Assembly (NCBI GenBank): GCA_027001345.1
Contig: JALTMS010000682.1
Coordinates: 1 to 9,352 of the forward strand
Origin: Acidobacteriota bacterium
GTDB lineage: Bacteria > Acidobacteriota > Polarisedimenticolia > J045
Reading direction: 5' to 3'
DNA: 9,352 nt
Below are positions 1 to 6,720 of this stretch, piece by piece; the stretch's first letter is position 1; each line of letters starts with the position of its first letter. The notes beneath the pieces are model-generated. The model ran no database searches. It was not told the origin of the DNA and worked only from the letters and a program-made list of their open reading frames with translations. A program made the position numbers and the translations under genes.

Positions 1-13
1 CGAATAGGTACTG

Positions 14-29
14 TGCTATAATGTGGCCA
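14..29 (+). promoter_or_regulatory. Extended -10 promoter for the transposase, probably leaderless
   Basis: TATAAT at 17-22 is a perfect sigma-70 -10 box. TG at 14-15 plus one base completes a perfect extended -10 element. A start about 7 bases downstream of the box falls on position 29, the A of the transposase ATG. No Shine-Dalgarno sequence precedes that ATG. A -35 box would fall before the window start and cannot be seen. The inference is transcription that begins at the start codon and gives a leaderless mRNA. Confidence 0.55.
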
Positions 30-1780
30 TGTACATCGAGAGAGTGCCCAATCGCAATTCTCCCCCTGCCGTTCTCTTGCGCGAGTCCTACCGTCAGGAC
101 GGCAAGGTTCGCAAGCGCACGCTGGCAAACCTGAGTTCCTGGCCCTACGAGCGCGTGGAGGCCCTGCGCACCGTGCTGCGCGGTGGCACAGCGGTCAAGG
201 ACCTGTCGGCGGCTTTTCAGATCGAGCGCAGCCTGCCTCATGGACACGTCAGAGCCGTGCTGGGAGCCGTTCGGCGTTTGCGGCTGGACCGTATCGTTCA
301 CTCCAGGCGGTCACGGCATCGAGACCTCGTCGTGGCCATGATCGTGGCCCGGATCATCGCCCCGGCTTCCAAGCTGGCCACGGCCAAGGGACTCGAGCAT
401 GCCGCGCTCGGCACCTTGTGCGACGAATTGGATTTGAAAGAGGTGAGCGAGGACGACCTCTACAAAGCGATGGACTGGCTGCTGCCCCGCCAAGAAGCGA
501 TCGAGACACGGCTTGCCCGGCGTCACCTGAGTGAGGGATCTTTGGTCCTGTACGACCTGACATCGTCCTACTTCGAAGGCCGGACCTGTCCTCTGGCAAA
601 GTTGGGGTATTCGAGGGACAAGAAGAAAGGCAAGCTCCAGATCACGATTGGCCTGATCACCGATGTGCATGGTTGTCCTGTCGCGGTCGAAGTCTTCGAT
701 GGCAACACGGCAGATCCCAAGACCTTTTCCCCTCAGGTCAGCAAGGTCCGCGACCGCTACGGTCTGAAGGACGTTGTTTTCGTCGGGGATCGCGGGATGA
801 TCACGACCGCCCGCATTCGCGAGGATCTCGCCAAGCAAGAGGGCGTTTCGTGGATCACGGCTCTGCGGTCCAAACAGATTCAGCGGCTCGTCCACCAGGG
901 AGCTTTGCAGCTCTCACTTTTCGACGAGTTCGGCCTGGGCGAGGTCACGAGCCCGGAATATCCCGGCGAGCGATTGATTGCTTGTCGCAATCCCCTGCTG
1001 GCTGATGAGCGCAAACGCAAGCGTAAAGAGCTGCTGGAAGCCACCGAAACCGCTTTGGACAAGATCGTGGCAGCAACACGACGGGGACGAAAACCCCTAC
1101 GGGGTCGGAGCAAGATCGGCGTTCGTGTAGGCCGCGTCTTGGGCCGTTACAAGATGGCCAAGCATTTCATTCTGGAGATCACGGACGATTCCTTCTCGTA
1201 TCGGAGAAACGAAGAGCGGATAGCTGAGGAAGAGGCCCTTGACGGGATCTACATGATCCGCACCAACCTACCCTCCGACACGATGGGGACCACGGACGTC
1301 GTCCGCGCCTACAAGAGCTTGTCGCATGTCGAGCGGGCCTTTCGCACGATGAAGACGCTCGATCTCAAGATACGCCCGATTCACCATCGTCTCGAAGACC
1401 GGGTCCGAGCCCACGTTTTTCTCTGCATGCTCGCTTACTACGTCGAGTGGCACATGGTGCGTGCCTTGGCCCCGCTGCTTTTCGTGGACGAAGAGCCAGA
1501 AGGTGATCAACTCCGGCGTAAATCCATTGTGGCGCCGGCTCAACGCTCGGCTTCTGCACTCGACAAGGCCTCCTCGAAGAAGAACTCCCTTGGTGAACCC
1601 GTACACAGCTTCCGTGGGCTCTTGGCCCATCTCGGAACCCTGACGAAAAACCTCATCCGGCCCACAATCGAGGGAGCCGATCCTTTCGAACAAACCACTC
1701 GGCCCGACGCCCTACAGCAACGTGCCTTCGACTTGCTCGAGAACAACTGCCCGCCGAAGGCGCTGTACCCAGTACTGTAA
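29..1780 (+). CDS. IS1634-family DDE transposase, apparently intact
   Basis: This 583-residue protein should cut and rejoin the ends of its own insertion sequence with a DDE (RNase H-like) active site, as in the IS4/IS1634 superfamily. The expected acidic residues are visible: Asp176 in the YDLTSSYFEG block, Asp254 in FVGDRGM, and Glu435 in the C-terminal block YKSLSHVERAFRTMK. That block has the Tyr-2-x-3-Glu-6-Lys spacing of the IS4-type signature, with Leu where Arg is often found. The N-terminus (MYIERVPNRNS) has the usual family look, followed by a domain of about 150 residues before the catalytic core. I prefer ATG at 29 to the in-frame GTG at 23, because the promoter -10 box overlaps the GTG and the family normally begins M-Y/F-I/V. 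Length is close to the family norm and no frameshift or stop interrupts it, so it could be active. The family call is firm; the start is likely but not certain. Confidence 0.9.
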   Translation: MYIERVPNRNSPPAVLLRESYRQDGKVRKRTLANLSSWPYERVEALRTVLRGGTAVKDLSAAFQIERSLPHGHVRAVLGAVRRLRLDRIVHSRRSRHRDLVVAMIVARIIAPASKLATAKGLEHAALGTLCDELDLKEVSEDDLYKAMDWLLPRQEAIETRLARRHLSEGSLVLYDLTSSYFEGRTCPLAKLGYSRDKKKGKLQITIGLITDVHGCPVAVEVFDGNTADPKTFSPQVSKVRDRYGLKDVVFVGDRGMITTARIREDLAKQEGVSWITALRSKQIQRLVHQGALQLSLFDEFGLGEVTSPEYPGERLIACRNPLLADERKRKRKELLEATETALDKIVAATRRGRKPLRGRSKIGVRVGRVLGRYKMAKHFILEITDDSFSYRRNEERIAEEEALDGIYMIRTNLPSDTMGTTDVVRAYKSLSHVERAFRTMKTLDLKIRPIHHRLEDRVRAHVFLCMLAYYVEWHMVRALAPLLFVDEEPEGDQLRRKSIVAPAQRSASALDKASSKKNSLGEPVHSFRGLLAHLGTLTKNLIRPTIEGADPFEQTTRPDALQQRAFDLLENNCPPKALYPVL

Positions 1781-1945
1781 CCCTCCCAAATGCCCTAACC
1801 TCTTGAGGGAGCGTCGGTTTCTGCCCGCAGGAACATGGAACTTCGGGCTAGAGCCCGTGCTGGACCTGCATGGGAGGTCCAGCAGGTTCTGCGTGGTGAC
1901 GGTACGGGGGCGCGTGGGAAGCGGGATCCTCGCTACGAGCCGCAG
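1781..1945. other. Non-coding stretch with strong hairpins between the IS and mltF
   Basis: No convincing gene lies in these 165 bases between the transposase stop and the mltF stop, which converge on them. The stretch holds three inverted repeats: CCTC-TT-GAGG at 1799-1808; CGGGCT-AG-AGCCCG at 1844-1857; and a perfect 10-bp stem, TGCTGGACCT at 1858-1867 with AGGTCCAGCA at 1875-1884 around a 7-base loop. None is followed by a T-run on either strand, so these are not standard intrinsic terminators, although they could still stop converging transcripts. In the plus sense GAGCC at 1851-1855 can also pair with GGTTC at 1885-1889 below the long stem, which recalls the base of group II intron domain V. 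How much of this belongs to the insertion sequence is unclear. Confidence 0.5.
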
Positions 1946-3388
1946 TCAGTGGGTCGAGGCGGACAGGCCGGTGGTCGATTCCGCAGCGGCGGTGAAACGA
2001 TGGAAGATTGCCATGACGTGGGCCACGTAGCGGCGGGTGGTGCGTCCCCGGGCCCTTCCGTGGGGCAGGCGATCGGCCACGGCGGGGTCTTCGAGCAGGG
2101 GAAGCACCGTCTCGACATGGCCCTCCCAGCGGTCGGGGTCGAGCCCGTTCATCGCCGCCAGGGCTCGGGCATCCTGCAGGTGACCGTAACCCATGTTGTA
2201 GGCGGCGAGGGTGAAGGCCAGCCGGTCGGGGGAGGGAACGTTGTCGAACAGGCCGTAGAGCCAGCTAAGCAGCGAGGCCCCCGCGGCGACGTTCTGCTCG
2301 GGATCGAAGGGGTCGTCGGCGCCGTAGGTGCGTGCCACACGGGGCATGATCTGCAGCAGGCCCATCGCACCCTGGGAGGAGATCTCCCAGCGGTCGTATC
2401 CGCTCTCGGCAAAGGAGAGAGCGGCGAGCAGGCGCCAGTCGAAGCCGATGCGGTCGGCCTCCCGGCGAAAGAGACTGTCGTAAGGCGAGAGCGACGGTCC
2501 GCCATCGCGAAACACCGGCCTTCGCCAGGCCTTCAGGCGCAGCGGGTTTTCGAGGTAGCGCTGGCGCATGCGGGCCAGGAAGCCGCCGCGCCGCGCGTCG
2601 TCGAGCCACTGATCGACTTCGGTCTCGAGGGCCGAGGCATCGGGATGAATCGCCCAGCGCACAGGCAAGCTCGGCGGCAGGGGACGGCTGATCTGCAGTG
2701 GCTTGTAGACCGCCTGCTCGAGGCGGGCGCGGCTCTCGTCCATCACCACGAGTGCCCAGCGCCCGGTGGCTGCCCCGAGGGCCAGCTCGCCGGCGCCGAT
2801 ATCGGCTGTCGCCCGCTCGATCTCGAGCCTCCCGTCGAGTTGCTCCCGCCACTTGAAGGCCTGGGCCTCGAGGGCACTGTGGCGGCGGACGGTGATCCGG
2901 CGACCGGCGAGATCCTCGATGCGCCGGATCTCCGCGGCGTGGCGGCCGATCACTACGGGCTGCGCGATTTCGAAGGCGATGGTCCACTGCACCCGGGCCA
3001 GCACGGGTCGGGGGCCCGAATCGGAGGTGGCCACCAGGTCCACCTCACCCCGGGCCAGCCGGGCCAGGGCAGCGGCGGGGCTCGGGGGCGTGACCACGCG
3101 CAACTCCACCCCCAGGCGCGTGGCGAAGGCCAGCGCCATGTCGAAGGCCAGGCCTTCGGCACGCCCTCGGCGGAGTTCGTAATCCAGCTCGTCTCGCTCG
3201 ATGGCTACCCAGAGCACGCCCTCGCGATCGATGGCATCCAGATCCCGGCCGGGCAGTGCCCGGGGAGTCGGAGGCTCGACGGAGGGGGTGAGCGGCGGCA
3301 GGCAGATCGTCAACGCAGCAAAGATCAGCGCCGTTGCGGCTCCGGTCAGAGCGGCCAGCGAAACGAGCCTATGGGATCGGTTACTCAT
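1946..3388 (-). CDS. mltF: Membrane-bound lytic murein transglycosylase F
   Basis: MltF cleaves the MurNAc-GlcNAc bond of peptidoglycan without water, leaving 1,6-anhydroMurNAc ends, and acts in the periplasm. The 480-residue product (E. coli MltF is 518) has an N-terminal hydrophobic segment at about 8-30 after a basic stretch, an ABC-type solute-binding regulatory domain at about 55-285, and a C-terminal SLT catalytic domain at about 300-470. The catalytic Glu is Glu328 in FAESGYD. It is followed by GAMGLLQIMP (340-349), NVAAGASLL (366-374) and AAYNMGYGHLQDARAL (395-410), the last very like E. coli MltF. ATG at 3388 is chosen because the signal/anchor follows at once and GGGAG lies just upstream. 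The reading frame stays open back to 3667, inside proS, but that extension looks non-coding. The sequence LTIC before mature Pro-Pro is not a good lipobox because Ile precedes Cys, so a membrane anchor or ordinary signal peptide is more likely. It is last in the minus-strand cluster, 223 bases after proS. Confidence 0.92.
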   Translation of the reverse strand: MSNRSHRLVSLAALTGAATALIFAALTICLPPLTPSVEPPTPRALPGRDLDAIDREGVLWVAIERDELDYELRRGRAEGLAFDMALAFATRLGVELRVVTPPSPAAALARLARGEVDLVATSDSGPRPVLARVQWTIAFEIAQPVVIGRHAAEIRRIEDLAGRRITVRRHSALEAQAFKWREQLDGRLEIERATADIGAGELALGAATGRWALVVMDESRARLEQAVYKPLQISRPLPPSLPVRWAIHPDASALETEVDQWLDDARRGGFLARMRQRYLENPLRLKAWRRPVFRDGGPSLSPYDSLFRREADRIGFDWRLLAALSFAESGYDRWEISSQGAMGLLQIMPRVARTYGADDPFDPEQNVAAGASLLSWLYGLFDNVPSPDRLAFTLAAYNMGYGHLQDARALAAMNGLDPDRWEGHVETVLPLLEDPAVADRLPHGRARGRTTRRYVAHVMAIFHRFTAAAESTTGLSASTH

Positions 3389-3568
3389 GGCTCCCGCAGA
3401 GTCTACCGCGATTGCTCCGGGGCGCAGCTCTTGACATCGAGGCGCAGGAGTGCTCCGCAACCCCCCGATCAACCGCAAACAACCGTGGCGTGGCCCCGAA
3501 AAGCGCAGCCAAGGCGGCCCGAGGCTTCGCGTCCCGTTCCCTTCGTCCCGCCGCGAGCCGGAACCCAC

Positions 3569-3587
3569 TCCGGATTCGAGATCCGGA
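3569..3587 (-). other. Perfect 7-bp hairpin downstream of proS
   Basis: TCCGGAT at 3569-3575 and ATCCGGA at 3581-3587 flank a 5-base loop. On the minus strand the hairpin begins about 25 bases after the proS stop, inside the 223-base gap before mltF (3389-3611). It has no following T-run, so it is not a textbook intrinsic terminator. It could act as a partial terminator or protect the 3' end of the proS transcript. I see no strong promoter for mltF in the rest of the gap. Confidence 0.4.
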
Positions 3588-3611
3588 TCCAGTGCTGTCG
3601 TCGAGTGCCCG

Positions 3612-5090
3612 TCAGTAGGCGCGGGCGAAGTAGGCGCGACGTCGGGCGGGCTTGCCAGACTTGACACAGGGGCCCGGGTCGTCGACTTCGTCGAAGGCGA
3701 TCAAACGCACCGTAGCCTTGGTTTCGGTCTGGATCGCTTCCTCCACCGCATCTTCTTCGCAGAAGCGCGCACGGAGGAAACCGCCCTTTTCGATCTCCTC
3801 GCAGAACTCGTCCCAGGTCTCCACCTCGCGGGTCATCGCCGCCCGGCGGTCGAGGGCCTGCTGGAAGAGCTGCTGCTGGATCTCGTCGAGGGCACCGACC
3901 ACCGCCTCGGCGGCGCCGTCGAGGGAGAAGGGGGTCTTGGAACGATCCGTGCGGCGTACGGCCATCACCTGGCCCTTGTCCAGGTCGCGGGGGCCGAGTT
4001 CGAGACGCAGAGGGACGCCCTTGAGTTCCCAGTCGGCGTACTTGAAGCCGGGGTTGACGTTGTCTCGCTCGTCGAGGCGGGCGGCGATGCCGGCGGCCCG
4101 CAGCTCGGCCAGCAACTTGCGGCCGGCCTCGAGCGTCTGTTCCCGCTGCTCGTCGTTGCGCCAGATGGGTACGATCACCGCCTGGATCGGCGCGACCCGT
4201 GGCGGGAGCACCAGACCGTCGTCGTCGGAGTGACTCATCACCAGCGCGCCGATCAGCCGGGTGGAAACTCCCCAGGAAGTGTTCCAGACATGTTCCCACT
4301 GGCCTTCGGAGTTCTGAAAGCGCACGTCGAAGGCCTTGGCGAAGTTCTGGCCCAGGTCGTGGGAGGTGCCGGCCTGCAGGGCCTTGCCGTCCTGCATCAG
4401 GGCCTCGATACAGTAGGTGTCCAGTGCTCCGGCGAACTTCTCCCGCGGGGTCTTGACCCCCGTCAGCACCGGCACGGCGAGGTACTCCTCGGCAAAGCGA
4501 CGGTAGACCTCGAGCATGCGAAGAGTTTCTTCCCGGGCCTCGTCGTGGGTCGCATGGGCCGTGTGCCCCTCCTGCCAGAGGAACTCGGTGGTACGCAGGA
4601 ACAGGCGGGTGCGCATCTCCCAGCGAACGATGTTGGCCCACTGGTTGAGCAGCAGCGGCAGATCCCGCCAGGACTTGATCCACTTGGAGAACATCGAATA
4701 AATGATCGTCTCGGATGTCGGCCGAACGATCAGCTCCTCTTCCAGGCGGCTGTCCGGATCGGGGATGACCCGGTCCCGGCCTTCCTGGTCGGTGGCCTTG
4801 AGACGGGTGTGGGTGATGATCGCGCACTCCTTGGCGAAGCCCTCGATGTGCTCGGCTTCCTTGGCCAGGAACGACTTGGGTATGAAGAGCGGGAAGTAGG
4901 CGTTCTCGTGGCCGGTTTCCTTGAACATGCCGTCGAGGATGCGCTGCATGTTCTCCCACAGGGAGTACCCGTGGGGGCGGATCACCATGCAGCCCTTGAC
5001 AGGGCTGTAGTCGGCCAGGGTGCTGCGGAGCACCACGTCGGTATACCAGCGTGAATAGTCGGTTGCGCGGGGGGTGATGTCCTTGGCCAC
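3612..5090 (-). CDS. proS: Prolyl-tRNA synthetase, archaeal/eukaryotic type
   Basis: This cytoplasmic class II enzyme attaches proline to tRNA-Pro using ATP. The 492-residue protein has the domain order of the archaeal/eukaryotic-type ProRS: a catalytic core with motif 1 around 62-71 (ENAYFPLFIP), RPTSET at 123-128 leading into motif 2 around 152-176 and motif 3 around 280-300, an anticodon-binding domain at about 304-400, and a C-terminal domain that ends in the typical Tyr (FARAY). There is no large insertion between motifs 2 and 3, so the bacterial-type editing domain is absent. The start is GTG at 5090, with AGGAG at 5099-5103 eight bases upstream. In the C-terminal zinc region Cys444 and Cys475 remain, while the positions that normally carry the second and fourth Cys are Val449 and Ser478, so zinc binding is probably lost or weakened. 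It follows pcm after 58 bases and is probably cotranscribed with it. Confidence 0.97.
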   Translation of the reverse strand: MAKDITPRATDYSRWYTDVVLRSTLADYSPVKGCMVIRPHGYSLWENMQRILDGMFKETGHENAYFPLFIPKSFLAKEAEHIEGFAKECAIITHTRLKATDQEGRDRVIPDPDSRLEEELIVRPTSETIIYSMFSKWIKSWRDLPLLLNQWANIVRWEMRTRLFLRTTEFLWQEGHTAHATHDEAREETLRMLEVYRRFAEEYLAVPVLTGVKTPREKFAGALDTYCIEALMQDGKALQAGTSHDLGQNFAKAFDVRFQNSEGQWEHVWNTSWGVSTRLIGALVMSHSDDDGLVLPPRVAPIQAVIVPIWRNDEQREQTLEAGRKLLAELRAAGIAARLDERDNVNPGFKYADWELKGVPLRLELGPRDLDKGQVMAVRRTDRSKTPFSLDGAAEAVVGALDEIQQQLFQQALDRRAAMTREVETWDEFCEEIEKGGFLRARFCEEDAVEEAIQTETKATVRLIAFDEVDDPGPCVKSGKPARRRAYFARAY

Positions 5091-5098
5091 GGCGAGGG

Positions 5099-5121
5099 CT
5101 CCTGGCGCCGCCCGGCGGCGC
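5099..5121 (-). promoter_or_regulatory. GC hairpin next to the proS ribosome binding site
   Basis: On the minus strand GCGCCGC, loop CGG and GCGGCGC form a very stable GC stem at 5105-5121. It ends one base before the AGGAG Shine-Dalgarno sequence (5099-5103) of the GTG-started proS gene. There is no T-run. It may tune ribosome access to proS or slow polymerase between pcm and proS. The structure is seen in the sequence; the regulatory role is inference. Confidence 0.4.
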
Positions 5122-5148
5122 GGTTGAAGCCGGGATTCTACCGCGCTT

Positions 5149-5874
5149 CTACTGGCGGCGCTGGGCCTCGCCGGTCATCGGCACGAAGCGGACGCCACCG
5201 TAGGCCTGGCGAGAGATGCTGCCGTCTTCCGCCTTGGCGATCACTACCAGCTCCTGGTGCATCTCGCCGACGGGGATCAGCAGCCGGCCGCCGGGGGCGA
5301 GCTGCTCGATCAGCGGCTGGGGAACCTCGCCGGGAGCCGCGGCGACGATGATCAGGTCGAACGGGGCATGTTCCGGCCAGCCCGCGTAGCCGTCTCCGCA
5401 GCGCACTTCCACCTTCTCGTAGCCCAGGCGCAGCAGTCGTCGGCGGGCGGCCTCGGCCAGCTCCGGCAGGATCTCGATGCTGTAGACCTGATCGACGATC
5501 TCGGCCAGCACGGCGGCCTGGTATCCCGAGCCGGTACCCACGTCCAGAGCTTTTTTCCCCGGCGCCGCCCGGGCGAGCTGGGTCATCAGGGCCACCATGT
5601 AGGGCTGGGAGATCGTCTGTCCATGGCCGATGGGCAGGGGCGAGTCCCGGTAGGCGCTGGCCGCCATCTCGGGAGGTACGAACAGGTGCCGGGGCACCCG
5701 AGCCATCGCAGCGAGCACCGCCTCGTCGGTGATGTCGCGGGCCCGAAGCTGCTTTTCGACCATCTCCTCCCGCAAGCGACGGTAGTCGTCGTCTCCGAGG
5801 GATCCGGTGCCCGACGTACAGGAGGCCAGGCCCGCGGTCAGCAACAGCAGCACTCCGCAGGAAAAGACGTTCAT
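5149..5874 (-). CDS. pcm: Protein-L-isoaspartate O-methyltransferase with lipoprotein signal
   Basis: Pcm methylates isoaspartyl residues in aged proteins with S-adenosylmethionine and so starts their repair. The 241-residue product shows the family blocks: RVPRHLFVPP (59-68), the substrate-side block PIGHGQTISQPYMVALM (81-97), SAM motif I ALDVGTGSGYQAAVLAEI (109-126), the acidic post-I strand YSIEI (131-135), and VRFVPMTG near the C-terminus. ATG at 5874 is preferred to an in-frame ATG at 5913, because TTGGAG lies about six bases upstream and the resulting N-terminus is a signal sequence with a canonical lipobox, LASC, with Cys19. Thr at +2 suggests the outer membrane. The n-region before the hydrophobic stretch lacks Lys or Arg, which is unusual; the longer start would add Arg residues. 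The catalytic domain proper begins near residue 30. An internal ATG at 5763 (Met38), after GGGAGGAG, could give a cytosolic form. It lies between nfi and proS. Confidence 0.92.
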   Translation of the reverse strand: MNVFSCGVLLLLTAGLASCTSGTGSLGDDDYRRLREEMVEKQLRARDITDEAVLAAMARVPRHLFVPPEMAASAYRDSPLPIGHGQTISQPYMVALMTQLARAAPGKKALDVGTGSGYQAAVLAEIVDQVYSIEILPELAEAARRRLLRLGYEKVEVRCGDGYAGWPEHAPFDLIIVAAAPGEVPQPLIEQLAPGGRLLIPVGEMHQELVVIAKAEDGSISRQAYGGVRFVPMTGEAQRRQ

Positions 5875-5975
5875 CCCGATCTCCAACTCTCGTTCTCCTC
5901 GCCGTCCTGCCACCGAGGATTCGCGTGCGGCTCCCCATGGTATCCCGGAACCCGCCTGTCTCGGAACTTGCTCAT
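5871..5975 (-). CDS. Small ORF of 34 codons overlapping nfi and pcm
   Basis: I do not recognise this product. The ORF runs from ATG at 5975-5973, which overlaps the nfi stop as ATGA, to TGA at 5873-5871, which overlaps the pcm ATG as ATGA. It therefore fills the whole nfi-pcm gap exactly. It begins MSKFRDRRVPGY and ends GEENESWRSG; it is hydrophilic, basic at the start, acidic then mixed at the end, with two Trp and no membrane segment. GAGG lies seven bases before its start, inside nfi. By hand count about 24 of 33 codons after the start end in G or C, which is coding-like but seems weaker than the neighbours. Double ATGA overlap would allow ribosomes to pass from nfi through this frame to pcm, so translation may matter more than the peptide itself. 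A chance open frame in GC-rich DNA remains possible. Confidence 0.4.
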   Translation of the reverse strand: MSKFRDRRVPGYHGEPHANPRWQDGEENESWRSG

Positions 5976-6658
5976 CGCTGGGCCTCAGCGCGCAGGCGGC
6001 TGACCTCCAGGTGGGCTTGCCGGGTGGGTTCCGGAAGCCGCCAGCGCGGCGCCCAGCGCAAGACCAGCTTGCGAGCCGAGTCCAGGCTGATCCGGTGGCC
6101 GACCGAGACGAACAGCGGTCGCACCCCGCGACGTGTACGCAGCACGCGGCCGATCACTTCGCCCCGGTCCCGCAGGGCCGTCGAGCAGCCCCGCGCGACG
6201 CCGGGCTCACGGTAGCTGCCCACCAGCAGACTCTTGGCCACCCCGACGGTCGGCAGGTCGAGGGCCAGCCCCAGGTGACAGGCCAGGCCGAAACGCCGGG
6301 GATGGGCCCTCCCGTGGCCGTCGCAGAGCAGGATCTGGGGCGGGTGGGTCATCGACTGCAGCGCCTCGATCACTCCCGGTCCCTCGCGGAAGGAGAGGAA
6401 GCCGGGCACATAGGGCAGCTCGACCCGCGCGACGGCGCGTCCGACTTCGATCAGCCGTCCGGTGCGGGCATCGAGGCTGACCACCGCGGCGAAGAAGAGG
6501 TCTCGCCGTCGATCGTAGGACAGGTCCGCGCCACCGACGATCTCGATCGGACTCGGGTCGTCGTCTTCGCGGACCTGGGACGCGAGGCGGCGCTGAAGCT
6601 CGGCGGCGCCCTCGAAAGTGCTGGGAAAGAAGGCGCGCCACGATCGATCGTCGCTCAT
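5972..6658 (-). CDS. nfi: Endonuclease V (deoxyinosine repair)
   Basis: Endonuclease V nicks DNA one base past deoxyinosine, the product of adenine deamination, and starts its repair in the cytoplasm. The 228-residue protein is the usual family length. Visible motifs are VGGADLSYD with the metal ligand Asp45, the wedge and active-site block PYVPGFLSFREG (83-93) with Glu92, LLCDGHGRAHPRRFG (110-124) with Asp113, VGVAKSLLVG (138-147) with Lys142, and the C-terminal LPEPTRQAHLEVS with His216. All the catalytic positions known from E. coli and Thermotoga enzymes are present. ATG at 6658 is chosen because GGGAG lies five bases upstream and the conserved domain begins soon after. The frame stays open to 6859, but that extension would cross the opposite operon's start. 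It is first in the minus-strand cluster and divergent from the envelope operon. Confidence 0.94.
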   Translation of the reverse strand: MSDDRSWRAFFPSTFEGAAELQRRLASQVREDDDPSPIEIVGGADLSYDRRRDLFFAAVVSLDARTGRLIEVGRAVARVELPYVPGFLSFREGPGVIEALQSMTHPPQILLCDGHGRAHPRRFGLACHLGLALDLPTVGVAKSLLVGSYREPGVARGCSTALRDRGEVIGRVLRTRRGVRPLFVSVGHRISLDSARKLVLRWAPRWRLPEPTRQAHLEVSRLRAEAQR

Positions 6659-6689
6659 GGATTCTCCCGGTCGCCCGGCACACGCTGGC

Positions 6690-6718
6690 ATGCTCCGGCG
6701 TGGTGGCGGGGCGGTCAA
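6690..6718 (-). promoter_or_regulatory. Candidate sigma-70 promoter for the nfi-pcm cluster
   Basis: On the minus strand TTGACC (6718-6713) is a good -35 box. After a 17-base spacer GAGCAT (6695-6690) is a weak -10 box that keeps the important A at position 2 and T at position 6. The predicted start is about 25 bases upstream of the nfi ATG. The -10 is poor, so this is only a candidate. Confidence 0.35.
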
Positions 6719-6720
6719 GC

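Larger units (their letters stand above)
1..1800 (+). mobile_element. IS1634-family insertion sequence, ends not resolved
   Basis: A single long transposase gene fills almost the whole block, as in IS1634-family elements. The base composition is visibly less GC-rich than the rest of the window, which suits an acquired element. The boundaries are not fixed. The window starts only 28 bases before the transposase ATG, so the left terminal repeat may be cut off. GTACTG occurs at 8-13, and its reverse-complement partner lies in AGTACTGTAA at 1771-1780, but GTAC is self-complementary, so this is weak evidence for terminal repeats. No target duplication can be tested without the left flank. The element lies just past the 3' end of the converging mltF gene, so it does not seem to break a recognisable gene. 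The right limit near 1800 is an estimate. Confidence 0.7.

Noticed and set aside
23..28. GTG at 23 as the transposase start
   Set aside because: It overlaps the -10 box, so it would not be on the predicted transcript, and the family usually begins at the following Met-Tyr.
8..1778. GTACTG/CAGTAC as terminal inverted repeats of the insertion sequence
   Set aside because: The match is only about 6 bases and partly self-complementary, and the left flank is missing, so the repeats cannot be assigned.
1858..1884. Intrinsic terminator for mltF or the transposase
   Set aside because: The stem is strong but no T-run follows on either strand, so it does not meet the usual pattern.
3560..3595. Possible tRNA 3' half (5-bp stem with 7-base loop TTCGAGA)
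   Set aside because: The loop resembles a T-loop but lacks the usual pyrimidine at its end, and no matching acceptor, D or anticodon arms are found upstream on the plus strand.
1835..3664. 609-codon open frame on the plus strand
   Set aside because: It is antisense to mltF, which has clear SLT and solute-binding motifs. Long antisense frames are common in GC-rich genes, and its translation (Gly, Gln and His rich) shows no domain.
3450..5054. 534-codon open frame on the plus strand and 496-codon frame on the minus strand at 3469-4959
   Set aside because: Both are alternative frames of proS, whose own frame carries all class II synthetase motifs.
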